Assembly (NCBI RefSeq): GCF_001562275.1
Contig: NZ_CP014304.1
Location: forward strand, 1,488,001 to 1,552,000
Direction: 5' to 3'
Length of the DNA stretch: 64,000 bases
Source of the DNA: Hymenobacter sp. PAMC 26628
GTDB taxonomy: Bacteria; Bacteroidota; Bacteroidia; Cytophagales; Hymenobacteraceae
How positions within the stretch are numbered: the first letter of the stretch is position 1; each line of letters starts with the position of its first letter. The notes beneath the pieces were generated by a model that searched no databases, was not told the DNA's origin, and saw nothing but the letters and a program-made list of their open reading frames with translations. Positions 1-11,154 of this stretch are shown piece after piece. The translations under genes and the position numbers were made by a program.

Positions 1-75
1 GAACCGCTGCCGCCCCCGCACAAAGCCAGCCTTCATTACGCCCTCGGGTTCGTTACACTTAGTACAGGTGGGCAT
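1..75 (-). CDS. IS1-type transposase N-terminus (partial, runs off window)
   Basis: Reading leftwards from an ATG at 75, the first 25 codons encode a short zinc-finger-like start with a Cys-x-x-Cys pair at residues 4 and 7, followed by a basic GFVRGRQRF stretch. That pattern resembles the N-terminus of IS1-family InsA proteins, where paired cysteines and a G-K/R-Q-x-F segment form the DNA-binding zinc finger. The gene continues past the window edge, so its integrity and the IS end cannot be judged. A perfect 7-bp inverted repeat lies 27 bp upstream of the start. The family call rests on 25 residues only. Confidence 0.5.
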   Translation of the reverse strand, partial: MPTCTKCNEPEGVMKAGFVRGRQRF

Positions 76-101
76 AAGTTTTTTTGTAAAATAAAAAGAA
101 A

Positions 102-118
102 GTACCACTCGGTGGTAC
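102..118. repeat. Perfect palindrome upstream of the IS1-like gene
   Basis: GTACCAC and GTGGTAC face each other across a 3-nt spacer. It sits just upstream of the leftward transposase start, so it may be an operator or lie near the element end. No second copy was seen in the window. Confidence 0.45.
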
Positions 119-401
119 GATGCAGCGCATTCGATAGCGTAAAGTAACAGTAAAAATTTTCATCAGAAAATTATATTGTGCTACCTATCAAAAACCTTTG
201 TGAAAACCATACCGATAGTTTTTGTTGAAAATCTTGCTGTTTTCAATGATTTAATGCGCAGCAAGCTGTATTGACTTAGTTACATTTGGTAGGAAGTCAG
301 TCGTTGCTACTGCAAATGCCGGTCGATTGCATAAAGCCCAATGTTTTGGGTAGAGGTAATAGTTTTTGTACTATTTAAATATTGCTGCCGTGCTGCACAC
401 C
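119..401. other. AT-rich intergenic region
   Basis: About 280 bp with much lower GC than the flanking genes, lying between the leftward IS1-like gene and the uxuA stub. No convincing ORF was seen. A TAnnTTTG match at 281-288 is the only promoter-like element noticed. Confidence 0.5.
281..288 (+). promoter_or_regulatory. Candidate Bacteroidota -7 element for uxuA
   Basis: TACATTTG matches the Bacteroidota consensus TAnnTTTG. It lies about 110 bp before the uxuA start. No clear TTTG -33 box is present at the usual spacing, so the call is weak. Confidence 0.28.
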
Positions 402-530
402 ATGCGCTGGTTTGGGTCCAACGACCCGGTTTCGCTTTTCGACCTCCGCCAGGCGGGCTGCGCCGGCGTGGTCTCGGCCCTGCACCAGCTGCCGGTGGGT
501 GCGGTGTGGCCAGTTGTAAGCTTCCCCTAA
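402..530 (+). pseudogene. uxuA: Mannonate dehydratase 5' fragment, cut by IS
   Basis: The first ~38 codons match the UxuA N-terminus: [12 protein letters not shown], then RQAG, a [10 protein letters not shown] stretch and VGAVWP. UxuA dehydrates D-mannonate to 2-keto-3-deoxygluconate in glucuronate catabolism, which fits a glucuronoxylan locus. The reading frame enters the IS left end at 515 and stops at 528-530. Nothing of the remaining ~350 residues is found on the other side of the IS, where a GH3 gene resumes instead. A GTG at 390 in the same frame is an alternative start. Confidence 0.8.
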
Positions 531-551
531 AAGTAGGCCAGTTGAAAGTGG
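515..551 (+). repeat. IS left terminal inverted repeat
   Basis: Begins TGTAAGCTTCCCCTAAAAG. It pairs with the right end with five mismatches in 37 positions. Confidence 0.9.
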
Positions 552-587
552 AGAAAGGCGTAATTTTCTCACCTTCAATTCACCCTT

Positions 588-851
588 ATGAAAAAGAGCC
601 GATTCAGCGAAGCGCAAATCGTCGCTATCCTTCAGCAGCAACAAAGCGGGCAGACCGTCGCGCAGATTGTGCGGGAGCACGGCATGAGCGAGGCCACCTT
701 TTACGCGTGGAAAACGAAATACGCGGGCTTGCAAGTCAGTGAGCTGACGCGGCTCAAGCACCTGGAAACCGAAAACCAGCGCTTAACGCAGCTGTACGCC
801 GAGCTGAGCCTGGAAAATCACGCGATTAAAGAGGTCCTGCGAAAAAAGTAG
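588..851 (+). CDS. IS3-family transposase OrfA
   Basis: An 87-residue protein whose N-terminal half is a helix-turn-helix of the HTH_Tnp_1/transposase_8 type ([12 protein letters not shown], then [14 protein letters not shown]). The C-terminal half is a leucine-rich coiled coil used for multimerisation. It binds the terminal repeats. It ends CGA AAA AAG TAG. The A AAA AAG run just before the stop lets ribosomes slip back one base into OrfB, so this frame makes OrfA and, by slippage, the OrfAB transposase. Confidence 0.92.
   Translation: MKKSRFSEAQIVAILQQQQSGQTVAQIVREHGMSEATFYAWKTKYAGLQVSELTRLKHLETENQRLTQLYAELSLENHAIKEVLRKK
842..848 (+). promoter_or_regulatory. Programmed -1 ribosomal frameshift site
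   Basis: The A_AAA_AAG heptamer is in register with the OrfA codons and is followed immediately by the OrfA stop. After slipping, the next codons (GTA GTG GTC) run in frame into OrfB. This is the classical IS3-family signal for making the OrfAB fusion. Confidence 0.82.
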
Positions 852-1678
852 TGGTCCCCACGGCTCGTCGGCAGGCGGCTCACCACTTGGTGGCCCACGG
901 CCTGAGCCAGCGGCGCGCCTGCCAGGTGGTCCGCCTGGCGCGCAGCCGCTACGAACGCGGGGGCCCAGCAACGGCCCGGCCAGCCACCGATGCCGCCGTC
1001 ACGGCGGCCTTGCGGGCCTTGGTGGCCCGGCACCCGGGGGGGGGGGGCTGGAAATACCACCACCGCCTGCGCAAGAACAACGCGGGGGTCAATCACAAAC
1101 GCTTGTGGCGTATTTACCAGGCGCTGGGGCTGCAACTGGGCAAGCGGCGCAAGAAACGGCGCTTGCCCGCCCGCCTCAAACAGCCGCTTGAAGTGCCGGC
1201 CACGCCAAACGTCTGCTGGTCGCTCGATTTCACCAGCGACGCGCTGACCGATGGCCGCCGCTTCCGCACCCTGAACGTTATCGACGACTTCAACCGCGAG
1301 GTACTCGGCATCGAAGTCGACTTTTCGTTGCCCGCGGTGCGCGTCGTGCGCTTGCTGGCCCAGCTCGCTACCCAACACGGACGACCGGCCAAGCTGCGCT
1401 GCGATAATGGCCCGGAACTGATTAGCCGTGCCTTGAGCGAGTGGTGCGAAGACCAGGGCATTGCCCTGCACTGGATTCAGCCCGGCAAGCCCACCCGGAA
1501 TGCTTACGTCGAACGCTTCGACGGCTCGTTTCGCCGCGAGGTGCTCGATGCGTACCTCTTCACTAGCTTGCAGCAAGTGCGGCGGCGGCTCACCGAATGG
1601 ATGCACGATTACAACACCCTGCGTCCACACCAGGCCCTCAACTTTTTAACGCCCCTCGAAGCCAAACAAGCGGCCTGA
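851..1678 (+). CDS. IS3-family transposase OrfB (DDE integrase domain)
   Basis: A 275-residue protein with an HTH_21-like start and an rve integrase core. The DDE triad is visible: D in WSLDFTSD, D in RCDNGPE and E in NAYVERF, followed by YNTLRPH typical of IS3 OrfB. The frame opens with GTG overlapping the last base of OrfA, but the main product is probably the OrfAB fusion. A run of ten or more G around 1037-1047 encodes HPGGGGW without breaking the frame. The element looks intact and may be active. Confidence 0.92.
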   Translation: MVPTARRQAAHHLVAHGLSQRRACQVVRLARSRYERGGPATARPATDAAVTAALRALVARHPGGGGWKYHHRLRKNNAGVNHKRLWRIYQALGLQLGKRRKKRRLPARLKQPLEVPATPNVCWSLDFTSDALTDGRRFRTLNVIDDFNREVLGIEVDFSLPAVRVVRLLAQLATQHGRPAKLRCDNGPELISRALSEWCEDQGIALHWIQPGKPTRNAYVERFDGSFRREVLDAYLFTSLQQVRRRLTEWMHDYNTLRPHQALNFLTPLEAKQAA

Positions 1679-1680
1679 CT

Positions 1681-1717
1681 CCAGTTTTGACTGGCCCCCT
1701 TTTAGGGGAAGCTTACA
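1681..1717 (-). repeat. IS right terminal inverted repeat
   Basis: On the minus strand it begins TGTAAGCTTCCCCTAAAAG, matching the left end. The outer tip is at 1717. Confidence 0.9.
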
Positions 1718-2582
1718 GCCCAACATCAACCCCATCGACTGGACCACCGGCGAGGCCAAGCAGACCGACGCCATCATCGTGGTGATGGGCATTACGGGCG
1801 TGCTGGAAGGGGAGGAGGGCGAGTCCATCGCCTCGGCCCACGCCGGCGACCGCCTCGACTACAACCTGCCCCAGAACCAAATCGACTTCCTCAAAAAGCT
1901 GCGCCAGGGCAGCAAAACGCCCATCATCGCCGTCGTGACGGGGGGGAGCCCCATGAACCTGGCCGAGGTGCACGAGCTGGCCGACGCCGTGCTCCTGACC
2001 TGGTACCCCGGCGAGGAAGGCGGCAACGCGGCGGCCGACCTCATCTTCGGCAAGGCTTCGCCCTCGGGCAAGCTGCCCGTCACGTTCCCCCGCAGCTTGG
2101 CCCAACTGCCGGCCTACGAGAGCTACGGCATGAAGGGCCGCACCTACCGCTACCTCGAAGCCGAGCCGATGTACCCCTTCGGCTACGGCCTCAGCTACGG
2201 CAAGTTTGCCTACTCGGCCGCCCGGCTCTCGGCCACCAAAGCGGCCAAAAACAAGCCCGTCAAGCTAACCGCCACCGTCACCAACAATGGCCCGATGGCC
2301 AGCGAGGAAGTTGTGCAGCTCTACCTCACGCACCCGCCCAAAGCCGGGGCCCAAACGCCGCTCTTCGCCCTCAAAGGCTTCCAGCGCGTGAGCCGGGCGC
2401 CGGGCGCCAGCACCACCGTCAAGTTCACGCTCACCCCCGACCTGCTGGCCTTGGTCAACGCGCAGGGGCAGGCCGTGGCGCCCAGCGGCCCCGTCACGGT
2501 GTGGGCGGGCGGCCTGCCCAGCGCCCGCAGCCTGGAGCTAGGGCCCCCCAAGCCCGCGTCGGCAATGCTCACCATCAAGTAA
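1718..2582 (+). pseudogene. Glycoside hydrolase family 3 C-terminal fragment (beta-xylosidase/glucosidase)
   Basis: The open frame starts directly at the IS right end (PNINPIDWTTGEAKQTDAI) and runs 288 codons to a TAA. It covers the GH3 C-terminal alpha/beta domain (LEGEEGES, GDRLDY, WYPGEEGG, GKLPVTFP, PFGYGLSY) and a fibronectin-III-like domain (TVTNNGPMASEEVVQLY). The N-terminal TIM barrel with the catalytic nucleophile is gone, and so is any signal peptide, so it should be inactive. It ends 9 bp before xylB. In a xylose locus the intact ancestor was probably a beta-xylosidase, but substrate cannot be read from this half. Confidence 0.88.
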
Positions 2583-2591
2583 TTTCCCCGC

Positions 2592-4097
2592 ATGAAATAC
2601 CTCCTCGGCTACGACATCGGTAGCTCTTCCATCAAAGCCTCGCTGCTCGACATCGCCACTGGCCGCTGCGTGGCGGCCGTCACCTCGCCCACCACCGAGA
2701 TGGGCATGGACGTGCCCCAGCCCGGCTGGGCCGAGCAGCGCCCCGAGCGCTGGTGGCAGGAAGTCATCAACGCCACCCAGCAACTGAAGGCGCAGTACGG
2801 CTTCGACGCCTCGCTGCTGGCCGGCATCGGCATTACTTACCAGATGCACGGCCTGGTGCTGCTCGACAAGGCCGGCCACGTGCTGCGCCCCGCCATCATC
2901 TGGTGCGACAGCCGCGCCGTGGAAATTGGCAACGAGGCCTTTGCCGGACTGGGGGAGGAGTTTTGCCTGCAAAACTTCCTCAACTCTCCGGGCAACTTCA
3001 CGGCCTCCAAGCTGAAATGGGTGCGCGAAAACGAGCCCGGGATTTACGCCCAAATCCACAAGATTCAGCTGCCCGGCGACTACCTCGCCTACCAGCTCAC
3101 GGGCCAAATGCAGACGACGGTCTCGGGCCTGTCGGAGGGCGTGTTCTGGAATTTCAAGACCCAGGCCATCGCCCAGGAGCTACTCGACTACTACGGCATC
3201 AGCGCCGAACTGCTGCCCGAAGTGGTTGACACCTTTTCGGTGCAGGGCCACCTCACCGCCGAAGCGGCTCAGGCGTTGGGCCTGGTGGCCGGCACGCCCA
3301 TCAGCTACCGCGCCGGCGACCAGCCCAACAACGCCTTCTCGCTGAACGTGTTGAACGCAGGCGAAGTAGCCGCCACCGGCGGTACCAGCGGCGTGGTCTA
3401 CGGCATCAACGAAACTGCCACCGCCGACCCGCGCTCGCGCGTCAACTCGTTTGTGCACGTCAACAGCACCCCCGAGCAGCCCAAAAACGGCGTGCTCATG
3501 TGCCTCAACGGCACCGGCATCCTCAACAGCTGGCTGCGCAAAATGGTGGGCAACCTGCCCTACGACCAGATGAACGCGCTGGCCGCCCAGGCCCCCGTGG
3601 GGGCCCAGGGGCTGCTATTCCTCCCCTTCGGCAACGGCGCCGAGCGCATCCTCGAAAATCGGCCCGCCGCCGCCGGCCTCCACGGCTTGCATTTTAACAT
3701 CCACGGCCAGCCGCACCTCATCCGGGCCGCCCAGGAGGGCATCGTGTACGCCCTCAACTACGGCATGGACATCATGCGCGCCTCGGGCGTGCGGGTGCAG
3801 AAAGTGCGCGCCGGCCACGCCAACATGTTCCTGAGCCCCGTATTCCGCGAGGCATTTGTGAACTGCGGCAACGTGACTCTGGAGCTTTACGACACCGATG
3901 CGGCCCAGGGCGCGGCGCGCGGCGCGGGCATCGGCGCGGGCATCTACGCCAGCCCGAAGGAGGCGTTTAATGGCCTGGCGCGCATCAGCACCGTAGAACC
4001 CACACCTACCTTGCAGGTGCAGTACCAGGAAATATATAGCAACTGGCAGGAGTTGCTGGCCCGTGAAACCCGGCCGGCAGAATTGCTGCTGGCGTAA
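2592..4097 (+). CDS. xylB: Xylulokinase (FGGY family)
   Basis: A 501-residue cytoplasmic kinase that phosphorylates D-xylulose to xylulose 5-phosphate with ATP. The FGGY N-domain starts with GYDIGSSSIKAS (6-17). The substrate region has MHG at 85-87 and WCDSRA at 104-109. The likely catalytic base is D243 in YRAGDQPNN. The ATP-side C-domain includes ATGGTSGVV. Length is normal (about 480-510). It starts 9 bp after the GH3 remnant and is followed, after a hairpin repeat, by xylA and tkt on the same strand, so the three form the intact core of a xylose route. Confidence 0.95.
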   Translation: MKYLLGYDIGSSSIKASLLDIATGRCVAAVTSPTTEMGMDVPQPGWAEQRPERWWQEVINATQQLKAQYGFDASLLAGIGITYQMHGLVLLDKAGHVLRPAIIWCDSRAVEIGNEAFAGLGEEFCLQNFLNSPGNFTASKLKWVRENEPGIYAQIHKIQLPGDYLAYQLTGQMQTTVSGLSEGVFWNFKTQAIAQELLDYYGISAELLPEVVDTFSVQGHLTAEAAQALGLVAGTPISYRAGDQPNNAFSLNVLNAGEVAATGGTSGVVYGINETATADPRSRVNSFVHVNSTPEQPKNGVLMCLNGTGILNSWLRKMVGNLPYDQMNALAAQAPVGAQGLLFLPFGNGAERILENRPAAAGLHGLHFNIHGQPHLIRAAQEGIVYALNYGMDIMRASGVRVQKVRAGHANMFLSPVFREAFVNCGNVTLELYDTDAAQGAARGAGIGAGIYASPKEAFNGLARISTVEPTPTLQVQYQEIYSNWQELLARETRPAELLLA

Positions 4098-4111
4098 GCT
4101 GTGCGGGCGTC

Positions 4112-4250
4112 GCCTCACCCGCTAGCCCCCTCTCCGAAAAGGAGCGGGGGACTGGTCGCTGGCTCTAGCTTTAAAATGATGATTTTGAGCTAGATGCTAA
4201 GACTAAAGCCCGTTCCCTCTCCTTTTCGGAGGGGAGGCTAGGGGTGAGGC
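4112..4250. repeat. Long imperfect inverted repeat between xylB and xylA
   Basis: Arms read GCCTCACCCGCTAGCCCCCT... and, on the other strand, GCCTCACCCCTAGCCTCCCC..., each containing CCGAAAAGG. The AT-richer middle is about 60 bp. It can fold into a large hairpin and may attenuate or end xylB transcription. It differs from the two other hairpin families in the window. Confidence 0.75.
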
Positions 4251-4310
4251 AAATGCCAGGCCGGCCTCACTTTAAATCATTATTCCAACTACCCCCAACC
4301 ACCTTTCAAC

Positions 4311-5627
4311 ATGGCAACCTCTGAGTATTTCAAAGGCATCGGCAAGATTAAGTACGAAGGCCGCGAATCTGATAATCACCTGGCGTTTAAGTGGTACGAC
4401 GAAAACCGCATGGTGGCCGGCAAAACCATGAAGGACCACCTGCGCTTCGCCACGGCCTACTGGCACACCTTCGTGGGCACCGGCGGCGACCCGTTTGGCC
4501 CCGGCACCAAGAAGTTTGGCTGGGATGCCAAGGGCGACATCTTGGGCCGCGCCAAGGACAAGGCCGACGCGGCGTTTGAGTTCTTCACTAAGCTCGGCAC
4601 GCCTTACTACTGCTTCCACGACGTGGACCTGGTGGACGAAGGCTCGTCGCTGAGCGAGTACGAGCGCAACCTGGCCACCATCGTGGACTACGCCAAGCAG
4701 AAGCAGCAGGAAACCGGTGTGAAGCTGCTGTGGGGCACGGCCAACGTGTTTTCGAACCCGCGCTACATGAACGGCGCCAGTACCAATCCCGACTTCGCCG
4801 TGGTGGCCTACGCCGGCACGCAAGTCAAAAACTCCATTGACGCCACCATCGCGCTGGGCGGCGAGGGCTACACCTTCTGGGGTGGCCGCGAAGGCTACAT
4901 GACTCTACTCAACACGGACATGAAGCGCGAGCAGGCGCACCTGGGCCAGTTCCTGAGCATTGCCCGCGACTACGCCCGCAAGCAGGGCTTTACGGGTAAG
5001 TTTTTCATCGAGCCCAAGCCGGCCGAGCCCACCAAGCACCAGTACGACTTCGACGCGGCCACCGTTATCGGCTTCCTGCGCGAGCACGGCCTGGAGAAGG
5101 ACTTCATGCTGAACCTGGAAGTGAACCACGCCACGCTGGCCGGCCACACCTTCCAGCACGAGCTGCAAGTAGCCGCCGACGCCAACCTGCTCGGCAGCAT
5201 CGACGCCAACCGCGGCGATAACCAGAACGGCTGGGACACCGACCAGTTCCCCAACAACCTCAACGAGCTGACCGAGTCGATGCTCATCATTTTGGCGCAC
5301 GGCGGCATTACGCCGGGCGGCATCAACTTCGACGCCAAAACGCGCCGCAACTCAACCGACCTGGAGGATATTTTCGTGGCCCACATCGCCGGCATGGACA
5401 CCTTCGCCCGCGCCCTCGTCACGGCCGACGCCATTTTGGAGAAGTCGGCTTACAAGAAATTTCGCACCGACCGCTACGCCTCGTTCGACGCGGGCAAAGG
5501 CGCCGACTTCGCCAAGGGCGCCCTCACGCTGGAAGACTTACGCAAAATTGCGCACGAATCGGGCGAGCCTACCCCCCGCAGCGGCAAGCAGGAGTGGTTG
5601 GAGAGCATCATCAACCAGTACATCTAG
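4311..5627 (+). CDS. xylA: Xylose isomerase
   Basis: A 438-residue TIM-barrel enzyme converting D-xylose to D-xylulose with two divalent metals, of the longer class II type. Catalytic H103 and D106 lie in YYCFHDVDL. Metal ligands are in place by comparison with the E. coli enzyme (offset +2): E234 in FIEPKP, E270 and H273 in NLEVNHA, D298 in SIDANRGD, D309 and D311 in [15 protein letters not shown] (189-196) is also conserved. No lesion was seen. It lies 214 bp after xylB and 78 bp before tkt. Confidence 0.97.
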   Translation: MATSEYFKGIGKIKYEGRESDNHLAFKWYDENRMVAGKTMKDHLRFATAYWHTFVGTGGDPFGPGTKKFGWDAKGDILGRAKDKADAAFEFFTKLGTPYYCFHDVDLVDEGSSLSEYERNLATIVDYAKQKQQETGVKLLWGTANVFSNPRYMNGASTNPDFAVVAYAGTQVKNSIDATIALGGEGYTFWGGREGYMTLLNTDMKREQAHLGQFLSIARDYARKQGFTGKFFIEPKPAEPTKHQYDFDAATVIGFLREHGLEKDFMLNLEVNHATLAGHTFQHELQVAADANLLGSIDANRGDNQNGWDTDQFPNNLNELTESMLIILAHGGITPGGINFDAKTRRNSTDLEDIFVAHIAGMDTFARALVTADAILEKSAYKKFRTDRYASFDAGKGADFAKGALTLEDLRKIAHESGEPTPRSGKQEWLESIINQYI

Positions 5628-5705
5628 CGAAAAATCCGTAGAGGAGCGCGGGGCGGCCCGTCTGCGCCGCGTTCCTTTGCGCTACCAATCATTTTCGCTT
5701 CAACC

Positions 5706-7781
<2,076 letters not shown>

Positions 7782-7789
7782 GGCCCTAA

Positions 7790-8434
7790 GTGAAACGAGG
7801 TAAGGGTGGAGGGTTGAAAACAGCTACTGGTTTTGGCCCTCCACCTTTGTTTTTCAAGCAGAAGCGTCTCGGCGAAAATAACGTTGTGCAACGCACTGCG
7901 GAGGCCTTCCGCTACGCCCACGCCGCCGACCCGAACGCGGTGCTGTTCTACAACGACTACAACACCGAGCGCCCCGAGAAGATGGAGCGCATCTACAAGC
8001 TGCTTAAGAAGCTGAAAGATGCCAAAGTGCCCATCGGCGGGGTGGGCCTGCAGAGCCACTGGTCGCTGGTGGAGCCCACGGAACAGGAGCTGCGCACCAC
8101 CATCGAGCGCTTTGGCTCGCTGGGCCTGAAAGTGCAAGTGACCGAGCTGGACGTGTCGGTGTACCTCTGGGAGAAGGACCGCCGCACCAAGCGCCCCGAC
8201 GAGTCGGATGCCTACACGCCCGACATGCAGGCCAGGCAGGCGGCGCAGTACGCTATGTTTTTCAAGGTGTTCCGCGACGAAGCCAAGTACCTCACGGACG
8301 TCACGTTCTGGAATATCTCCGACCATTATTCGTGGCTGGATACCTGCCCCGTAGCGGGCCGCAAAAACTACCCGCTGCTGTTTGACGAGCAGTACCGGCC
8401 CAAGCCGGCGTACTACGAAGTGGTGAAGTTTTAG
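7790..8434 (+). pseudogene. Endo-1,4-beta-xylanase GH10, 5'-truncated
   Basis: Similarity to GH10 starts near 7868 (LGENNVVQRTAEAFRYAH) and runs through ADPNAVLFYNDYN, GVGLQSHW, the nucleophile motif VTELDVSVY and TFWNISDHYSWL to the usual C-terminus. The N-terminal half is missing, including the signal peptide, the first strands and the acid/base motif WDVVNE, so it should not cleave xylan. The only upstream ATG (7790) lies before the tkt terminator and its first 25 codons are not GH10-like. The original gene was probably lost by a deletion joining tkt to its interior. Confidence 0.85.
7805..7855 (+). terminator. Intrinsic terminator after tkt
   Basis: GGTGGAGGG (7805-7813) pairs with CCCTCCACC (7837-7845), with extra pairing inside (GAAAAC/GGTTTT). 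TTTGTTTTTC follows. It lies 23 bp after the tkt stop and just before the GH10 remnant. Confidence 0.8.
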
Positions 8435-8489
8435 GGCCCCGGCGGCCCAATCGTCCCCGCCGCCGCTTATAATTTATTCTTCTTGTCCC

Positions 8490-11077
8490 ATGTCCCTCCT
8501 TTCCCACGTCCACCGCGTCGCGCTGCTGCTCCTGCTGCCCACTTTGGGAGTAGCGCAGCAACTCGTCCCGCCGCTCGCCGACCACTACATCTCGGCTAAA
8601 AAAGAGGCCGGCAGCTTCCCGCTGGTGGCCGGTGGCCGAGCCGCTGCCCTCTACGCCAGTGAGGGCGAGTGGCCGGGCGTGCTGCGCGCCGCCTACGACG
8701 TGCAGGCCGACGTGCAGCGCGTGACGGGCCAGGCACCGGCGTTTAGCACCGGCCAGCCGCAGGGGCCCCAACCGGCCGTGCTCGTGGGTACGGTGGGCCG
8801 CAGCGCGCTGATTGACAAGCTGGTGCAATCGGGCAAGCTCAACGTCAGCGGACTGGCTGGAAAGTGGGAAACCTTCGTGGTGCAGGCCATCGACAATCCG
8901 TTGCCGGGTGTGCCCAGGGCCCTGGTGATGGCTGGCAGCGACAAGCGCGGTACCATCTACGGGCTGTATGACTTGTCGCAGCAGATGGGCGTATCGCCGT
9001 GGTATTGGTGGGCCGACGTGCCGGTAGCGCACCAAAAAAACCTGTACGTGGCCCCCGGCCGCCACACCCTGGGCGGGCCCAAAGTGAAGTACCGCGGCAT
9101 CTTCATCAACGACGAGGCACCGGCCTTTTCGGGCTGGGCCAAGGAGAAATTCGGCGGCGTCAACCACGGCGTGTACGAGCACATGTTCGAGCTGATTTTG
9201 CGGCTCAGGGGCAACTACCTCTGGCCCGCCATGTGGGGCAACATGTTCAACGTGGACGACGTGCGCAATCCCGAGCTGGCCGATATGTACGGCGTTGTGA
9301 TGGGACCCCACATCACGAGCCGCTGACGCGGGCGCACGAGGAATGGAAAAAGGCCGGCCACGGCCCCTGGAACTACCAAACCAACGACACCACCCTGCGG
9401 CGCTTTTGGCGCCAGGGTATGCGGCGCATGGGCACCCGCGAGAACATCGTCACCATCGGCATGCGCGGCGACGGTGACGAGCCGATGAGCGAGGGGAGCA
9501 ACATCAAATTGCTGGAGAAAATAGTGGCCGACCAGCGCCAGGTTATCGCCGAGGAAACCCACAAGCCCGCCGAGCAAACGCCCCAGATGTGGGCCCTCTA
9601 CAAAGAGGTGCAGGACTACTACGACAAGGGCATGCGCGTACCCGACGACGTGACGCTGCTGCTCTGCGACGACAACTGGGGCAACCTGCGCAAGCTGCCC
9701 AGGCCGGGCGACCAGCCCCGCAAGGGCGGCTACGGCATCTACTACCACTTTGATTACGTGGGTGGGCCCCGTAACTACAAGTGGCTTAACAACAACCCAC
9801 TGCCGCGCGTGTGGGAACAAATGCACCTGGCCCACGAGTACGGGGCCAACCAGATTTGGGTGGTGAACGTGGGCGACCTTAAGCCGATGGAGCTGCCGAT
9901 TTCGTTCTTCCTCGATTACGCCTGGAACCCCGACGCCCTGCCCGCCAACGGCGTGGCCGCTTACACCCAGCGCTGGGCCGACCAGCAGTTTGGCCCAAAA
10001 TACGCGGCCAATATTGCCGACATTCTGGCCAGATACGCCAAGTACAACGGCCGCCGCAAGCCCGAGCTGCTCGACGCCAACACCTACAGCTTGGCTACCG
10101 GCGAGTGGGCTACGGTAGTGGCCGACTACAACCAGCTTCTCACCCGCGCCGAGGCTCCCAACCAGAAGCTGCCCGGGGCCCACCGCGACGCCTACTTCGA
10201 GCTGGTGTTGCACCCGGTGCTGGCCTGCGCCAACCTCAACGAGCTGTACTACGCTGTGGCCCTGAACCGCGAGGCCGCCAAAACCAACCAGCCCAACACC
10301 AACGCGCTGGCCGAAAAGGCCCGGGCACTGTTTGCCAAAGACGCTGAAATAAGGGCGCGCTGCCACGCTGTGGCCGGCGGCAAATGGCACCACATGATGG
10401 ACCAGATGCACATCGGCTACACCGCCTGGCACGACGAGCCCGCCGACAAGCTGCCCGGGGTGGTAACGCTGCCCGCGGGGGCCCCCGCCGCGCCCGGGGC
10501 GGCGCCCCTTGCCGCGCCAACCGCCGCTGCCTACACCTCGCTCGATGCCGAGCACTATACCCAGGCCGTGGCCACGGGGCCCATCACCTGGCAGCGCCTG
10601 CCCGACCTGGGCCGCACGGCGGGGGCCGTCACGAATTTTCCGGTTACGGCCGCACCCACGGCTACGCCCGGCGGTAGCAGCCCGCACCTGGCGTACCGCA
10701 TCAGCCTGGCCGAGGCGGGCCCAGTAACGGTGCGGGCCTACCTGGCCCCGATTTTGGACTTCACCAATACCACCGGCCTGCGCTACGCCGTGTCGCTGGA
10801 CGACGAAGCGCCACAAATCGTCAACCTACACACCGGCCTCGTGCCCGACAACGGCAACCGGCCCTGGGAGCAAGCGGTGGCGGAGAACATCGTCATCAAA
10901 ACCTCGCAGCACGGCGTAGCCGCTGCGGGCTCGCACGTGCTCAGGCTCTGGCGCGTCGATGCGGGTGTGGTGCTCGAAAAGCTGGTGGTAAGCCAGGGCG
11001 CAGTGCCCGCCAGCTACCTCGGCCCCCCGGAAAATGTGGCCCCTCCGGCTACGAAAGGCAACCTAGGCAGCCGCTAA
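8490..11077 (+). pseudogene. GH115 alpha-glucuronidase with one frameshift
   Basis: A signal peptide (MSLLSHVHRVALLLLLPTLG) begins a protein of ~860 residues. Regions read GTIYGLYDLSQQMGVSPWYW, KYRGIFINDE, NYLWPAMWGNMF, then after the break EPLTRAHEEWKKAG, IGMRGDGDEPM and HFDYVGGPRNYKW, all GH115-like. A C-terminal beta-sandwich domain follows. GH115 removes 4-O-methyl-glucuronate side chains from xylan. At 9301-9310 the frame slips: VVMG runs into a stop at 9326, and the rest continues in another frame, as if one base were lost. The second part stays open for ~590 codons, so the lesion is recent or a sequencing error. Confidence 0.88.
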
Positions 11078-11154
11078 CCACTGATAAACGAAATGTTAGT
11101 GCGCGCCGGGACCATATAGCAACGGGGCGACAATCAGTTCTACACCAATTTTTT

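Larger units (their letters stand above)
515..1717 (+). mobile_element. IS3-family insertion sequence (IS407/IS51-like), complete
   Basis: A 1203-bp element with TG...CA ends and near-perfect terminal inverted repeats: 19 identical outer bases, then scattered mismatches over 37 bp. It carries two overlapping ORFs in the -1 relation typical of IS3, with a DDE transposase. Flanking bases differ (CCAGT on the left, GCCCA on the right), so there is no target-site duplication. The genes on the two sides are also unrelated (uxuA stub, GH3 fragment). This suggests that recombination between two copies, or an adjacent deletion, removed the DNA between. Confidence 0.93.

Noticed and set aside
341..742. 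A 133-codon frame across the uxuA stub and IS left end
   Set aside because: It crosses the IS border and disagrees with both the UxuA and the OrfA reading frames.
7790..7867. The ATG at 7790 as a true start of the GH10 protein
   Set aside because: It lies before the tkt terminator and encodes 25 residues unlike any xylanase start. The domain is missing its first half.
9215..10816. A 533-codon minus-strand frame over GH115
   Set aside because: A His/Val/Gly-rich shadow. The plus-strand frame matches GH115 throughout.
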